A DNA stretch of 5,711 bases, taken from assembly GCA_002789465.1 (NCBI GenBank), contig PFTH01000220.1, forward strand, positions 1 through 5,711. Direction: 5' to 3'. This document shows positions 1 to 4,688 of this stretch, piece by piece. A program made the position numbers and the translations under genes. The notes below the pieces were generated by a model. The model was not told where the DNA came from, made no database searches, and was given only the letters and a program-made list of their open reading frames with translations. The first letter of the stretch is position 1. The number at the start of each line of letters is the position of its first letter. The stretch is from Candidatus Roizmanbacteria bacterium CG_4_9_14_0_8_um_filter_34_12 (GTDB taxonomy: Bacteria > Patescibacteriota > Microgenomatia > UBA1406 > GWC2-37-13).

Positions 1-642
1 TAGTTTTCTAATATTTACAAAATTTAATAAATAAGACAACAATAAATATATGAGTATTAAAAATAAATATATATTTAATCCAATATGATTAAAATATGAA
101 AGTATTTTGCCTAGTAAAAATTTTGGGATCTCTCTTTTATTTTGTTGAAGATATGATTTTGGAAAGCTATATCTACTTAAGTAAGGTGTATTTTTGATTA
201 CCATTTGAACAAAATTTCCTTTGGTTCCAGCCAAAGATGTTATCTCTATTTGATATTTTTTACCATTTGAATTATTAATTGCCGGAAAACCAAAAGGAAA
301 GTATTGGCCGTTTATAAATTGATCAGTTTTATATTTATTACTGTAATACCAATGATTATTGCCATATTCCTTAATTCTAAACTGTAAATAATCATCATTA
401 ATCCGATTGTAAGTATTATATTTTATGGATACCGTTCCTAAATGGTTATTTTTAGCTACAAATTTTTCAACTACTTTTTCACCTTTAAGTAATTCTATAT
501 TTTGATTATTGTCAAATTTATGATCTTCAACAATTACGGTCGGATTATAATCTTGAAATAGATTAACCCTATTAAACCCAATAAAAATCAGCAAAAAGAA
601 AAAGAAAAGAATAATAATTTTATCTTTTATATTAAGGAGCAT
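1..642 (-). CDS. Membrane-anchored protein of unknown function, N-terminal part (gene runs off the left edge)
   Basis: An uninterrupted minus-strand frame starts at ATG 642-640 and stays open to base 1, giving 214 residues. A hydrophobic helix at about residues 9-23 (IIILFFFFLLIFIGF) is preceded by lysines. About 160 polar, Asn/Tyr-rich residues follow, probably outside the membrane, and then a second hydrophobic segment at about 189-209. The middle part (KGEKVVEKFVAKNNHLGTV and FPFGFPAINNSNGKKYQIEI) looks like the beta-rich extracytoplasmic domain I associate with polysaccharide-related membrane proteins; that is impression, not proof. There is no clear ribosome-binding site. The start lies 6 nt after the stop of rfbH remnant A, which suggests this was originally the gene directly downstream of rfbH in a glycan operon. 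The C-terminus is missing from the window. Confidence 0.75.
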   Translation of the reverse strand, partial: MLLNIKDKIIILFFFFLLIFIGFNRVNLFQDYNPTVIVEDHKFDNNQNIELLKGEKVVEKFVAKNNHLGTVSIKYNTYNRINDDYLQFRIKEYGNNHWYYSNKYKTDQFINGQYFPFGFPAINNSNGKKYQIEITSLAGTKGNFVQMVIKNTPYLSRYSFPKSYLQQNKREIPKFLLGKILSYFNHIGLNIYLFLILIYLLLSYLLNFVNIRKL

Positions 643-648
643 TTTTGT

Positions 649-815
649 TTATTTTTTTAATATAAACGATTCAAGAGTTTTCTTAACATAATTCATCATC
701 TCTTTGTTAATGCCGGGATAGCACCTAGCCAAAAGGCATTATTCATAATTAAATCGGCATTTTTGTGGCGGCTTATAACTTCCACCTCTTATGATACTTG
801 AATGAAGCGCGGATT
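649..815 (-). pseudogene. rfbH 3'-end remnant A (longest, frameshifted)
   Basis: Translated on the minus strand, the frame reads NPRFIQVS*EVEVISRHKN, then ADLIMNNAFWLG. It aligns without gaps to HPAYLKIRNKFKIIGDHKN and the following ADLIMNNAFWIG of the intact gene. A one-base deletion near 720-723 shifts the frame. After correction it continues YPGINKEMMNYVKKTLESF and ends ILKK at the TAA at 651-649. At least one nonsense codon (TAA in the VS*EV stretch) and the frameshift make it non-functional. It is the only remnant with homology well upstream of the IMN codons. It sits 6 nt before the membrane-protein gene, so it is the best candidate for the ancestral end of rfbH. Confidence 0.85.
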
Positions 816-856
816 TCAATATAACAATTAATTAATTCTTGATGAACTTATTAAAG

Positions 857-862
857 TATAAT
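857..862 (+). promoter_or_regulatory. -10 element of the thermonuclease gene, giving a leaderless or near-leaderless mRNA
   Basis: A perfect TATAAT lies 7 nt before the ATG at 870, so transcription would start at or next to the start codon. No Shine-Dalgarno sequence is present. No good -35 is seen at 16-18 bp; a TTGATG at 839-844 is too close (12 bp). Confidence 0.55.
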
Positions 863-869
863 TATCTTA

Positions 870-1508
870 ATGAAGAAGTTTATTGGTATTGTTCTTGCTT
901 TCGTGAGTGTTATCTCGCTTTCTCTCAACTTCTACTTCTACAAAAATATCCGCGGACAAAGTAGGGTTGTTGATGTGGTTGACGGCGATACTTTTCAGTT
1001 GGCGTCGGGGAAGAGGGTTAGGCTTTTGGGGGTTGACGCGCCGGAATACGACCGTTGCGGAGGACCCGAGGCAAAAGAAAAACTATCTTCTCTTATAAAA
1101 GATAAGGTTGTCGATTTAAAAGAAGAACATCAAGAAGCCTATGGCCGAAGTTTGGCTTTGGTTTATCAAAACGGCAGGTTCGTAAATCAGGAAATAATGA
1201 GAGATGGACTGGGAGTGCCCGATTATCAAAAAAGCAGTCAAAGGGACATTCTGACCCGAACTTACCACCAAGCCCGAGATAGCAAAAAAGGGATCTTTTC
1301 TTTGTGTAAAGAAACGGGCTCCCCGCCGGACCCAAACTGCGTTATTAAAGGCAACATAGACAAATCAACCTACGAAAAGTTTTATCACCTTCCGGGTTGC
1401 AAACAATACGGCCAGGTCGTTATCGACAAGGATATCGGAGAAGGCTATTTTTGCAGCGAAAAGGAGGCGCAAGCCGCCGGTTTCAAAAAAGCCTCCGGAT
1501 GTCCATGA
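870..1508 (+). CDS. Thermonuclease (SNase family), membrane-tethered or secreted, with C-terminal sunset-like domain
   Basis: This 212-residue protein should cleave DNA or RNA outside the cytoplasmic membrane. Residues 3-24 form a hydrophobic signal or anchor segment after MKK. The SNase domain covers about 31-145. The residues matching the Staphylococcus nuclease calcium and catalytic set are present: Asp40 in VDGDT, Arg51 and Asp56/Glu59 in RLLGVDAPE, and Arg93 in YGRSLA. The last ~55 residues (CVIKGNI, YHLPGC, GEGYFCSEKEAQAAGFKKA) match the small sunset-type domain often attached to such nucleases. Its four cysteines (CVIKG, PGC, YFC, SGC) might bind a metal or form disulfides. It is the only cargo gene on the plus strand and is visibly more GC-rich than its neighbours, which suggests a different origin. 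Its stop abuts remnant B. Confidence 0.92.
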   Translation: MKKFIGIVLAFVSVISLSLNFYFYKNIRGQSRVVDVVDGDTFQLASGKRVRLLGVDAPEYDRCGGPEAKEKLSSLIKDKVVDLKEEHQEAYGRSLALVYQNGRFVNQEIMRDGLGVPDYQKSSQRDILTRTYHQARDSKKGIFSLCKETGSPPDPNCVIKGNIDKSTYEKFYHLPGCKQYGQVVIDKDIGEGYFCSEKEAQAAGFKKASGCP

Positions 1509-1596
1509 AAAATCTTTTTATGGTTTTTTTAGCATAAGTAATCATTTCTTCATCAATCCCCGGATAAACTCCGATCCAAAAAGCGCTGTTCATAAT
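1509..1596 (-). pseudogene. rfbH 3'-end remnant B
   Basis: The minus-strand reading is IMNSAFWIGVYPGIDEEM followed by ITYAKKTIKRFF, an undamaged frame matching the RfbH C-terminus. The rfbH homology stops where the convergent thermonuclease gene ends (1508). The remnant has lost its own stop codon, and its frame continues into the nuclease gene to a TGA at 1485-1483. Upstream of IMN there is no recognisable rfbH sequence, only the 60-bp segment shared with copy D. It cannot be a gene on its own. Confidence 0.85.
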
Positions 1597-1689
1597 TCTA
1601 CAGCCTTGTCTTCGTGAATTAAGATAATATTTTTATCTTTCATTATAATCTTGTTGTGAATAGTCTATTCTAAGCCAGACTATTAGTGA
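1588..1689. repeat. 102-bp repeat, copy 1 (rfbH edge + spacer + inverted repeat), partner at 4231-4332
   Basis: This segment aligns without gaps to 4231-4332, with 13 differences by my hand count (about 87% identity). It includes the last bases of the rfbH remnant, about 60 bp with no similarity to intact rfbH, and the AATAGTCT/AGACTATT inverted repeat. In both places it lies just downstream of the cargo gene's stop codon. It is therefore a candidate element end or recombination site. Confidence 0.85.
1659..1684. repeat. Inverted repeat at the 3' edge of the ATPase cargo
   Basis: Arms AATAGTCT (1659-1666) and AGACTATT (1677-1684) are perfect 8-bp inverses around a 10-nt centre. Within it, GAATAGTCTATTC (1658-1670) is itself palindromic. 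The arms are identical in the second copy (4302-4327), while the centre differs. The stem is AT-rich and has no T-run, so a recombinase-binding site is as likely as a terminator. Confidence 0.6.
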
Positions 1690-1695
1690 TCAAGA

Positions 1696-2844
1696 TCAAA
1701 TTTTAATATTCCTCCAACCTTGTAGTAACACATCTTTATAACGAGTATTTTTCATGGATGAATATATTACTTTTTTATTTATTTCATCTTTTGTTATTCT
1801 TTCTAAATAATTCAATTCTTTGATAAATTCTTGAGAAAATGTGCTAGACGATTTAATCTCGACAGCATTAATTTTATTATTTTTTTCATATAGTAAATCT
1901 ACTTCATTTCCGCTTTTATCTCTCCAATAATAAAAATTAATATGTAAGTTATTATTATAATTTTGTTTTACAACTTCAGAAACACATAAAGTCTCAAAAA
2001 TATTACCATAAAGAGGGTGAGTTTTTAGTTGGTCTTCATTTTTTATCGCTAAAAGAGAACAGACCAATCCAGTATCATAAAAATAAAGTTTTGGAGACTT
2101 AATTATTCTTTTATTAAAATTTTTATAAAAAGGCGGAACTAAATATATTATAAAAGTAGCCTCAAGAACAGACAGCCAGCCTTTAATAGTATTAACTGCC
2201 GCCCCCAAATCGTTAGCAAGAGAAGATAGATTTAAAATTTGACCTGTTCTGCCGGCACATAGTTTTAAAAATCTTTGAAAATCGATTAAGCTGCTAATAT
2301 TTTTTATTTCTCTAACATCTCTCTCTAGATAAGTTTGAATATAATTTGGAAACCATTCGATAGGATCAAGTAATTTATCATAGATTCGGGGATAAAAACC
2401 GTATATTACTTGTTCATAAATGTCTTTTTTTCCAAAACTTGTATTAATTATCTCTTTAAAAGAAAATGGTAATAGATTAAAAATAGCTACTCTGCCTGCT
2501 AAACTTTGTGAAACTTTTTGAGAAACAAGAATATTTTGTGACCCTGTTATTACAAATTTTTTCTTGTTATCCGCATCAGCCATAACCTGAATATAAGACA
2601 AAAGCTCCGGCACTCTTTGAATTTCATCTATTATTATTTTGTCTGCTTGAGAAAGAAAATTTTTTGGATCATTTTTTGCAAACAATCTTGTTTCTGGATC
2701 TTCTAAATTTTTATAAATAAATTTATTAAAAACCTTTTTAGATATCGTTGTCTTGCCTGATTGTCGAGGTCCAGTGATAAATAAAACAGGATATTGTTTG
2801 ACCGCCCTGGATAAAGATTTTATTAATATTCTATTAATTATCAT
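1696..2844 (-). CDS. AAA-type ATPase with C-terminal DUF4143 / PD-(D/E)XK-like domain
   Basis: A complete 382-residue protein, the usual size for this family. The N-terminal P-loop ATPase has Walker A GPRQSGKTT at 25-33 (Lys31), Walker B KIIIDEIQ with Asp73/Glu74, a sensor-1-like ITGSQN at 99-104, and SLAGRV with a candidate arginine finger at 117. A helical, winged-helix-like middle follows. The C-terminal region has a restriction-endonuclease-like pattern: Asp316 in GNEVDLLYE, then Glu329 and Lys331 in AVEIKSS. Members of this family are very common in bacteria and archaea and often sit in variable regions; their cellular role is not settled. The gene is single, with its own promoter and flanked by rfbH remnants C and B, so it is a stand-alone cargo. 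Confidence 0.93.
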   Translation of the reverse strand: MIINRILIKSLSRAVKQYPVLFITGPRQSGKTTISKKVFNKFIYKNLEDPETRLFAKNDPKNFLSQADKIIIDEIQRVPELLSYIQVMADADNKKKFVITGSQNILVSQKVSQSLAGRVAIFNLLPFSFKEIINTSFGKKDIYEQVIYGFYPRIYDKLLDPIEWFPNYIQTYLERDVREIKNISSLIDFQRFLKLCAGRTGQILNLSSLANDLGAAVNTIKGWLSVLEATFIIYLVPPFYKNFNKRIIKSPKLYFYDTGLVCSLLAIKNEDQLKTHPLYGNIFETLCVSEVVKQNYNNNLHINFYYWRDKSGNEVDLLYEKNNKINAVEIKSSSTFSQEFIKELNYLERITKDEINKKVIYSSMKNTRYKDVLLQGWRNIKI

Positions 2845-2850
2845 AAGTCA

Positions 2851-2879
2851 ATATTAATATTGATTGGACTATTTTGCAA
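2851..2879 (-). promoter_or_regulatory. Promoter of the ATPase gene (leaderless)
   Basis: On the minus strand, TTGCAA (2879-2874), a 17-bp spacer and TAATAT (2856-2851) are followed by 6 nt and the ATG at 2844. Transcription would begin at about the start codon. The -35 box lies inside the left arm of the 10-bp inverted repeat at 2871-2893, so a protein binding that repeat would block RNA polymerase. Confidence 0.55.
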
Positions 2880-2901
2880 TAGCATTGCAAAATTGGACTA
2901 T
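2863..2901. repeat. Palindrome flanked by direct repeats upstream of the ATPase gene (probable operator)
   Basis: ATTTTGCAAT (2871-2880) and ATTGCAAAAT (2884-2893) are perfect 10-bp inverses around AGC. The direct repeat ATTGGACTAT flanks them at 2863-2872 and 2892-2901, a 29-bp period. A third GACTAT occurs at 2913-2918. The overlap with the -35 box suggests autoregulation. The GACTATT core also recurs in the inverted repeat at the other end of this gene, so a role in element ends is possible. Confidence 0.6.
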
Positions 2902-2907
2902 AGATTT

Positions 2908-3012
2908 CTAATGACTATTTATAAATTTCTCTACTGTTTTCATAACATACCCCATCATCTCCTCGTTTATCCCCGGCCAAACCCCCAGCCAAAAGGCATT
3001 GTTTATGATTAA
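2908..3012 (-). pseudogene. rfbH 3'-end remnant C (undamaged frame, closest to the live gene)
   Basis: The minus-strand reading is LIINNAFWLGVWPGINEEM, then MGYVMKTVEKFINSH and a TAG at 2910-2908. The frame is open throughout. A 33-nt stretch covering ...WPGINEEMMGY is identical to the intact rfbH, which points to a recent origin or gene conversion. The stop codon of the caspase-like gene (TAA, 3011-3009) is formed by the first bases of this remnant. The bases AAAAAT just upstream also resemble AAAAATGCC of rfbH, so the exact boundary is ambiguous by a few nucleotides. Confidence 0.85.
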
Positions 3013-3650
3013 ATTTTTGCTAAATTGTTTCCAATTACGGTTTGGTATTTTATGTCATGCCATAAATAAGAAGTGACTTCTTTCTTGTCACTTTTATCAC
3101 TCGACAAGATTCTCTTTAAATTTTTTTTCATTAAGTCCTTAGATTTTCTATCTGCCTCTTCTACCGTATTACCCTTTATTAAAGAGATCGGAATCAAATT
3201 AGACGGCTCCAAAAATAACGCCGCTAGATTATCCGTTAAGGGCCGTGTTTCTCTGCTCGTCAAGAAAAGAAGGACATAGTTTTTCGTATAACCGATAAAT
3301 GTCTTTGCTCCTGAATCCACACAAACTTTGCCTAACTTAAGCCCAGCCATACAACTTCGGGCATATATTACTCTATCCTTTACATCTAATCGATCTCCAA
3401 CCTTAAGTAATATTTCATTATTCCAACCAGTGACAACATCCTCTGATCCATGCCCATTAATAAAAATAAAAGAAGGATTATTTTTCTTTAAATAACTGTC
3501 GAAATTTTTCTTCGAAGCCTTTTTGCCTTTTAAATCAAAATATTTTATTTTTTTCTCCAGGCATTTATCTATTATCTTTTTTGACCACCAGTATAAATAT
3601 GTTGTAGCTAAATCATGATTTGGTCGGGTTATCAAGATTGATTTATTCAT
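3009..3650 (-). CDS. Caspase/CHAT-like (clan CD) cysteine peptidase, putative effector
   Basis: A 213-residue protein. I see the two catalytic motifs of the caspase-gingipain-CHAT fold: a strand ending in histidine, FIFINGHGSED (His67), and a strand ending in cysteine, VIYARSCMAG (Cys100). The spacing and small-residue context fit this clan. In bacteria, such peptidases act as effectors in conflict or programmed-death systems, usually switched by partner proteins. It is the last gene of a three-gene operon: its ATG overlaps the stop of the 74-residue gene by 4 nt (ATGA). Its stop codon is built from the start of rfbH remnant C, so the C-terminus may have been trimmed or altered at that junction. 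The catalytic assignment is from motifs only; the family within the clan is uncertain. Confidence 0.72.
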   Translation of the reverse strand: MNKSILITRPNHDLATTYLYWWSKKIIDKCLEKKIKYFDLKGKKASKKNFDSYLKKNNPSFIFINGHGSEDVVTGWNNEILLKVGDRLDVKDRVIYARSCMAGLKLGKVCVDSGAKTFIGYTKNYVLLFLTSRETRPLTDNLAALFLEPSNLIPISLIKGNTVEEADRKSKDLMKKNLKRILSSDKSDKKEVTSYLWHDIKYQTVIGNNLAKI

Positions 3651-3871
3651 TGATCTAAAGCAGTATAAATATTTCCTTTGATCATATCTTGCAGATATTC
3701 CAGTTGCATCCCGATAATTTCTTTACCCAATTCTGTCTCATTTTTGACATTATCAATCAACTCACTTTTTGAATAATGTTTATCTGCTCCAATAATTAAT
3801 CCAATGTCGTCAGAATACGCTTCAATTCTTGCGATTACCAAATCTTTCAAATCTTTATTTATTTTTACCAT
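3647..3871 (-). CDS. Small hypothetical protein (74 aa), partner of the caspase-like peptidase
   Basis: No family is recognised. The sequence is acidic and mostly helical-looking, with no membrane segment or signal peptide. It contains NVKNETELGKEIIGMQLEYL in its second half. A looser version of the same pattern (Asn, Thr, Gly, then Ile-Leu/Ile-Ile) appears in the 61-residue protein just upstream, so the two may share a small domain. Its ATG comes one nucleotide after the upstream stop (TAA-C-ATG), and its stop overlaps the peptidase start by 4 nt. The three proteins are therefore very probably translated together. A regulator, adaptor or immunity role for the peptidase is a reasonable guess and nothing more. 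Confidence 0.7.
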   Translation of the reverse strand: MVKINKDLKDLVIARIEAYSDDIGLIIGADKHYSKSELIDNVKNETELGKEIIGMQLEYLQDMIKGNIYTALDQ

Positions 3872-3872
3872 G

Positions 3873-4058
3873 TTATTTTAATAAGTCCATACTCTCCAAT
3901 TTATCTAAAATTTTCATTCCGGTCGGCGTATTTACCTCTACTTCTATTTTAGCGGCTTTCCATGTCATCGGTTCACCGTCAACAACGACGATTATCTCGT
4001 TTCTTGAAGCAATAGGTAAATTTGCGTAAGTTTGCAAAAATCTTTCTTTTTTTGTCAT
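3873..4058 (-). CDS. Small hypothetical protein (61 aa), first gene of the caspase-like operon
   Basis: The function is unknown. The protein reads as a lysine-rich start, then LPIASRNEIIVVVDGEPMTW, then IEVEVNTPTGMKILDKL. This suggests a short helix, a beta-hairpin around VVVDGEPMTW, and a closing helix. No cysteine cluster, signal or membrane segment is present. It starts a tight three-gene operon and ends one base before the next ATG. An unlisted plus-strand frame overlaps it, but operon spacing and codon usage favour this one. Small conserved proteins preceding a clan CD peptidase may act as sensor or adaptor; this is inference from position. Confidence 0.68.
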   Translation of the reverse strand: MTKKERFLQTYANLPIASRNEIIVVVDGEPMTWKAAKIEVEVNTPTGMKILDKLESMDLLK

Positions 4059-4073
4059 AGATGTTTGTTTTTT

Positions 4074-4101
4074 AGAATATTAATAAACTTTACTTTGCTA
4101 A
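4074..4101 (-). promoter_or_regulatory. Possible promoter of the caspase-like operon
   Basis: On the minus strand, TTAGCA (4101-4096), a 16-bp spacer and TATTCT (4079-4074) precede the ATG at 4058 by 15 nt, giving a leader of about 8 nt. Both boxes are weak matches in very AT-rich DNA, so this is tentative. No Shine-Dalgarno sequence is visible. Confidence 0.3.
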
Positions 4102-4118
4102 TTATGGTCGATTCCATA

Positions 4119-4140
4119 TAATGTATAATTATATACATTA
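4119..4140. repeat. Perfect 9-bp inverted repeat upstream of the caspase-like operon (operator-like)
   Basis: TAATGTATA (4119-4127) and TATACATTA (4132-4140) are exact inverses around ATTA. The centre contains a minus-strand TATAAT, so a repressor site over an alternative promoter is possible. It lies between the end of rfbH remnant D and the operon start. Confidence 0.5.
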
Positions 4141-4158
4141 AGACTAAACGTGTCAAAA

Positions 4159-4239
4159 TCAAATATCCTTATATCTTTTTAAAAATTCTTTTACTTTTTT
4201 CTTTACGTACACTCCCAATCAAAAGGCATTGTTCATGAT
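4159..4239 (-). pseudogene. rfbH 3'-end remnant D (nonsense codon and internal deletion)
   Basis: The minus-strand reading is IMNNAF*LGVY followed by VKKKVKEFLKRYKDI and a TGA at 4161-4159. The conserved Trp codon has become TGA. The ten codons for PGINEEMMGY are missing, exactly between two Tyr codons (GVY and MGY), which suggests slippage or recombination at that short repeat. Upstream of IMN, rfbH homology stops and the segment shared with copy B begins. Confidence 0.8.
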
Positions 4240-4332
4240 TTTACAGTCTTGTCTTCGTGAATTAGGATAATATTTTTATCATTTTTTATAGTCTTGCCGT
4301 GAATAGTCTATTCTAAAACAGACTATTAATGA
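4231..4332. repeat. 102-bp repeat, copy 2, partner of 1588-1689
   Basis: The gap-free match to 1588-1689 contains the rfbH-remnant edge, the 60-bp spacer and the inverted repeat at 4302-4327. Here it follows the MNT gene; the other copy follows the ATPase gene. The same sequence thus marks the downstream end of two unrelated cargo modules. The adjoining cargo coding sequences show no similarity, so the match ends at the module edge. Confidence 0.85.
4302..4327. repeat. Inverted repeat at the 3' edge of the HEPN/MNT cargo
   Basis: AATAGTCT (4302-4309) and AGACTATT (4320-4327) flank a 10-nt centre, as at 1659-1684. The arms are unchanged while two centre bases differ, which suggests the arms are under constraint. 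It lies 19 bp beyond the MNT stop. There is no T-run, so a terminator role is doubtful. Confidence 0.6.
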
Positions 4333-4346
4333 CGGAAAATTATTTA

Positions 4347-4688
4347 TTAATCTGAAGAATAAACTATTTTTCCGTATTTTTTTATTTCCCCAATAAGAGA
4401 ATGATATTTCAGTTTTAAATTATCATTTGTTAAAGGAATTGCTTCGATTCTATCTGATACATCAATCGTCAACCTTTCCAATTCCATTAATTCCTCAATT
4501 TCATCTTTCCCAAATTGATCAGAAATAACCGCGATATCAATATCTGAATATTGATGAGCTTTTTCTTTAGCGAACGAACCGTAAAGAATTATTTTTTCTG
4601 GATTGATTTTATTTTTTATCAATACTTTAATATAGTTTTCGATTTCATTTAGTATTCCCTGTTTTTTTAAAATTATTTTATTGATCAT
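4347..4688 (-). CDS. MNT-type nucleotidyltransferase (antitoxin of a HEPN/MNT pair)
   Basis: A complete 113-residue minimal nucleotidyltransferase, the usual length. The polymerase-beta-fold signature is clear: Gly37-Ser38 in LYGSFAKEKA, then Asp49-x-Asp51 in YSDIDIAV. A third acidic residue, Glu82, lies in DRIEAIPLT. In characterised MntA/HepT pairs this enzyme adds AMP to the HEPN toxin and inactivates it. The ATG overlaps the HEPN stop by 4 nt (ATGA), so the two are translationally coupled, toxin gene first. The shared 102-bp repeat and rfbH remnant D follow the stop. The pairing is certain from context; the AMP-transfer activity is inferred from family. Confidence 0.9.
   Translation of the reverse strand: MINKIILKKQGILNEIENYIKVLIKNKINPEKIILYGSFAKEKAHQYSDIDIAVISDQFGKDEIEELMELERLTIDVSDRIEAIPLTNDNLKLKYHSLIGEIKKYGKIVYSSD

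Noticed and set aside
907..1098. Open frame inside the thermonuclease gene
   Set aside because: It is out of frame with a clear SNase coding sequence and has no recognisable domain.
1093..1335. Minus-strand open frame inside the thermonuclease gene
   Set aside because: Antisense shadow of the SNase domain, with no promoter or start signal of its own.
1659..1684. Rho-independent terminator after the ATPase gene
   Set aside because: The stem is AT-rich, the loop is 10 nt, and no T-run follows on the minus strand.
2908..3012. Remnant C as a real small gene
   Set aside because: Its frame is open but it is only the last ~35 codons of RfbH, without a start signal, the PLP region or the iron-sulfur motif.
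3073..3279. Plus-strand open frame inside the caspase-like gene
   Set aside because: Antisense shadow of a tightly coupled operon gene; low-complexity translation.
3829..4029. Plus-strand open frame across the two small genes
   Set aside because: It crosses the junction of two minus-strand genes with TAA-C-ATG coupling, and its translation looks like a shadow.
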